This document shows, piece after piece, positions 62,479 through 64,000 of a DNA stretch of 64,000 nt. A program made the position numbers and the translations under genes. The stretch is from RCIO01 sp965232405 (GTDB taxonomy: Bacteria; Pseudomonadota; Alphaproteobacteria; Rhizobiales; Rhizobiaceae). The stretch lies in contig OZ246966.1 in assembly GCA_965232405.1 (NCBI GenBank), positions 3,224,001 to 3,288,000 of the forward strand. The letters run 5' to 3'. The notes beneath the pieces were generated by a model that saw nothing but the letters and a program-made list of their open reading frames with translations, did no database searches and was not told the DNA's origin. Position 1 is the first letter of the stretch. Every line of letters begins with the position of its first letter.

Positions 62479-63305
62479 GCGATCGCGTTCGCCAGCGCCA
62501 CGAACTCTTGGACGTCCAGCGTCTCCGCGCGCCTCGTCGGGTCGATCCCGGCCTTGTCCAGCAGCGCTTCGCCACCCAATGCCTTAAGGCTCTGGCGCAG
62601 CATCTTACGACGCTGACCGAAAGCCGCCTGCGTCACCCGTTCCATCGCCTTGAGGTCTGCTTCAAGCGGCGTCTCGCGCGGTTCCAGCCGCACGACCGCC
62701 GAGGTGATCTTGGGCGGCGGCGTAAAGGCCTGGCGCGGCACGTCGAACTGGATGCGCGCTTGCGTGCGCCAGCCCGCCAGCACGCCGAGCCGACCATAGG
62801 CGTTGCTGCCGGGCGCGGCCACGATGCGCTCCGCCACCTCCTTCTGGAACATCAGCGTCAACGAGCGCCAGAAGGGCGGCCACCGCGGCGTCGCGATCCA
62901 GCGCACCAGCAATTCGGTGCCGATATTGTAGGGCAGGTTGGCCGCAATACGGACCTCCTCGCCATTTCCGGCGAGCTCGGCGAAGTCGGTCTTCAGCGCG
63001 TCGCCTTCGACGATTTCAAGGCGGCCAGGATAGTGGGTGGCGATCTCTTCAAGCGCGGCGATGCAACGCCGGTCGCGCTCGATCGCGATCACGTGTTTGG
63101 CGCCGTTCGCCAGCAACCCGCGCGTCAGCCCGCCCGGTCCCGGCCCGACCTCGATAATCGTGGCATCCTCCAGCGGGCCGGCCGCGCGGGCGATTTTCCC
63201 CGTCAGGTTGAGATCGAGCAGGAAGTTCTGGCCAAGTTCCTTGCGGGCGCTCAGCCCGTGCTGCGCGATAACCTCGCGCAGCGGCGGCAAACCGTCTGTG
63301 CTCAT
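62475..63305 (-). CDS. rsmA: 16S rRNA (adenine1518/1519-N6) dimethyltransferase
   Basis: A 276-residue KsgA/RsmA. LGQNFLLDLNLTGKIARAAG starts the fold, SAM motif I is IIEVGPGPGGLTRGLL and the catalytic NLPY is in IAANLPYNIGTELLVRW. Dimethylates two adenines in the 3' hairpin of 16S rRNA late in 30S assembly. Start overlaps the pdxA stop (ATGA), the widespread pdxA-rsmA coupling. Confidence 0.96.
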   Translation of the reverse strand: MSTDGLPPLREVIAQHGLSARKELGQNFLLDLNLTGKIARAAGPLEDATIIEVGPGPGGLTRGLLANGAKHVIAIERDRRCIAALEEIATHYPGRLEIVEGDALKTDFAELAGNGEEVRIAANLPYNIGTELLVRWIATPRWPPFWRSLTLMFQKEVAERIVAAPGSNAYGRLGVLAGWRTQARIQFDVPRQAFTPPPKITSAVVRLEPRETPLEADLKAMERVTQAAFGQRRKMLRQSLKALGGEALLDKAGIDPTRRAETLDVQEFVALANAIA

Positions 63306-64000
63306 TCCGCCGCTGCCCGGTGCCGTGCCATTTCCGCAGCCATGCGCAACGCCGCAATCAGGCTGTCCGGTCTGGCGATGCCCTTGCCGGCGATATCGAA
63401 GGCCGTACCGTGGTCCGGTGACGTTCGGATGAACGGGAGGCCAAGCGTTACATTCACTGCCTCGTCGAAGCCGAGCGTCTTGGCCGGTATCAGCGCCTGA
63501 TCGTGATACATGCAGATCGCCACGTCATAGCTGGCGCGCGCACGGGCATGGAACATCGTGTCGGCGGGCAGGGGGCCGCGCGCGTCGATGCCCTCTGCGC
63601 GAAGCGTCTCAATCGCAGGGGCAATCACGTCCGCGTCTTCGCGGCCCATCGCGCCGCCTTCGCCTGCATGCGGGTTCAGACCGGATACGGCCAGCCGCGG
63701 AGCGCTTATGCCGAAATCGCGCTTCAAATCCGAATGCACAATGCGACAGGTTTCAACCACAAGGTTGGTGGTGAGTGCGGCAGCCACGTCCCGCAACGGA
63801 ATATGTATGGTCACTGGAACAGTGCGCAGGTCCGGTCCGGCGATCATCATCACCGGCTTGCACGTCGAGCCGAACTTGGTCTCCGCCAGATGGCCGAGAT
63901 ATTCGGTATGTCCGGGATAAGTGAACCCGGCCTCGTACAGCGTCCTCTTCGAGATCGGATTGGTGACGATGGCGCATGCCGATCCGTCCCGGACAAGGCC
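63302..64000 (-). CDS. pdxA: 4-hydroxythreonine-4-phosphate dehydrogenase, partial
   Basis: The C-terminal ~232 residues of PdxA; the start lies beyond the right edge. The visible part begins with a TNPISKRTLYEAGF segment and TYPGHTEYLGHLAE, continues with GLNPHAGEGGAMGRED (metal-binding and dimer loop) and ends with DHGTAFDIAGKG. NAD-dependent step in pyridoxal phosphate synthesis. In-frame ATG codons at ~63853 are internal, not the start. Coupled to rsmA. Confidence 0.94.
   Translation of the reverse strand, partial: GLVRDGSACAIVTNPISKRTLYEAGFTYPGHTEYLGHLAETKFGSTCKPVMMIAGPDLRTVPVTIHIPLRDVAAALTTNLVVETCRIVHSDLKRDFGISAPRLAVSGLNPHAGEGGAMGREDADVIAPAIETLRAEGIDARGPLPADTMFHARARASYDVAICMYHDQALIPAKTLGFDEAVNVTLGLPFIRTSPDHGTAFDIAGKGIARPDSLIAALRMAAEMARHRAAAE

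Overview
The window is GC-rich, densely packed chromosomal DNA. It carries housekeeping blocks typical of Alphaproteobacteria, order Hyphomicrobiales (Rhizobiales): recO at the left edge, a TIGR02301-type protein, psd-pssA, rpsF-rpsR-rplI, dnaB-alr-radA-cvpA-purF, fabD-fabG-acpP-fabF-mltG-yicC-gmk, and rsmA-pdxA at the right edge. A Phyllobacteriaceae-like bacterium (Mesorhizobium relatives) is my best guess; this is inferred from gene content and protein style, not from a search. I saw no tRNA, rRNA, CRISPR array, insertion sequence, integrase or prophage gene.

Layout. 1-9.8 kb: recO end, a thioesterase, an MFS transporter with a promoter and palindrome, small envelope proteins, an MscS channel, a two-gene peptide-modification cassette (GNAT-C39 peptidase fusion plus RimK ATP-grasp ligase), a ParB-like protein, an HD hydrolase, YgfZ and an NAD(P)-binding protein. 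9.8-14.7 kb: small hypothetical or exported proteins, a NUDIX hydrolase, an SRAP protein and a LysE exporter. 15.1-20.8 kb: cysS, then a tightly coupled run of AspH-like hydroxylase, two VOC proteins, two GFA proteins and citramalate synthase. 21-30.7 kb: RarD, GST, LOG, a large LysM protein, an ArsR/Atm1-type exporter pair and phospholipid genes. 30.7-37 kb: flippase, FemAB/CelD-like GNAT, MsbA-like ABC exporter, methyltransferase and SDR, which look like envelope functions. 37-39 kb: a guanidine-II riboswitch controlling an SMR exporter, then an exported CHAT-domain protease. 39-48.6 kb: a minus-strand core block from rpsF to purF. 48.9-56 kb: SulP transporter with a universal stress protein, a LysR/oxidoreductase pair and an ABC-2 transporter. 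56-64 kb: fatty-acid synthesis, MltG, YicC, Gmk, RsmA and PdxA.

The most interesting points are the GNAT-C39/RimK cassette; the two-hairpin ACGR-loop guanidine-II riboswitch, with a matching promoter, in front of the SugE/Gdx gene; the cysteine-rich ArsR whose operator appears to cover both promoter and start codon next to an Atm1-type exporter; the doubly duplicated VOC-VOC-GFA-GFA block translationally linked to cimA; and the stand-alone exported CHAT protease. Several short repeats are also present: a 21-bp tandem duplication containing both stop codons of a convergent pair, a dispersed 25-bp element present twice, and a REP-like inverted pair. Start codons were chosen by Shine-Dalgarno match, family start and overlap with neighbours; doubtful ones are flagged in each entry.
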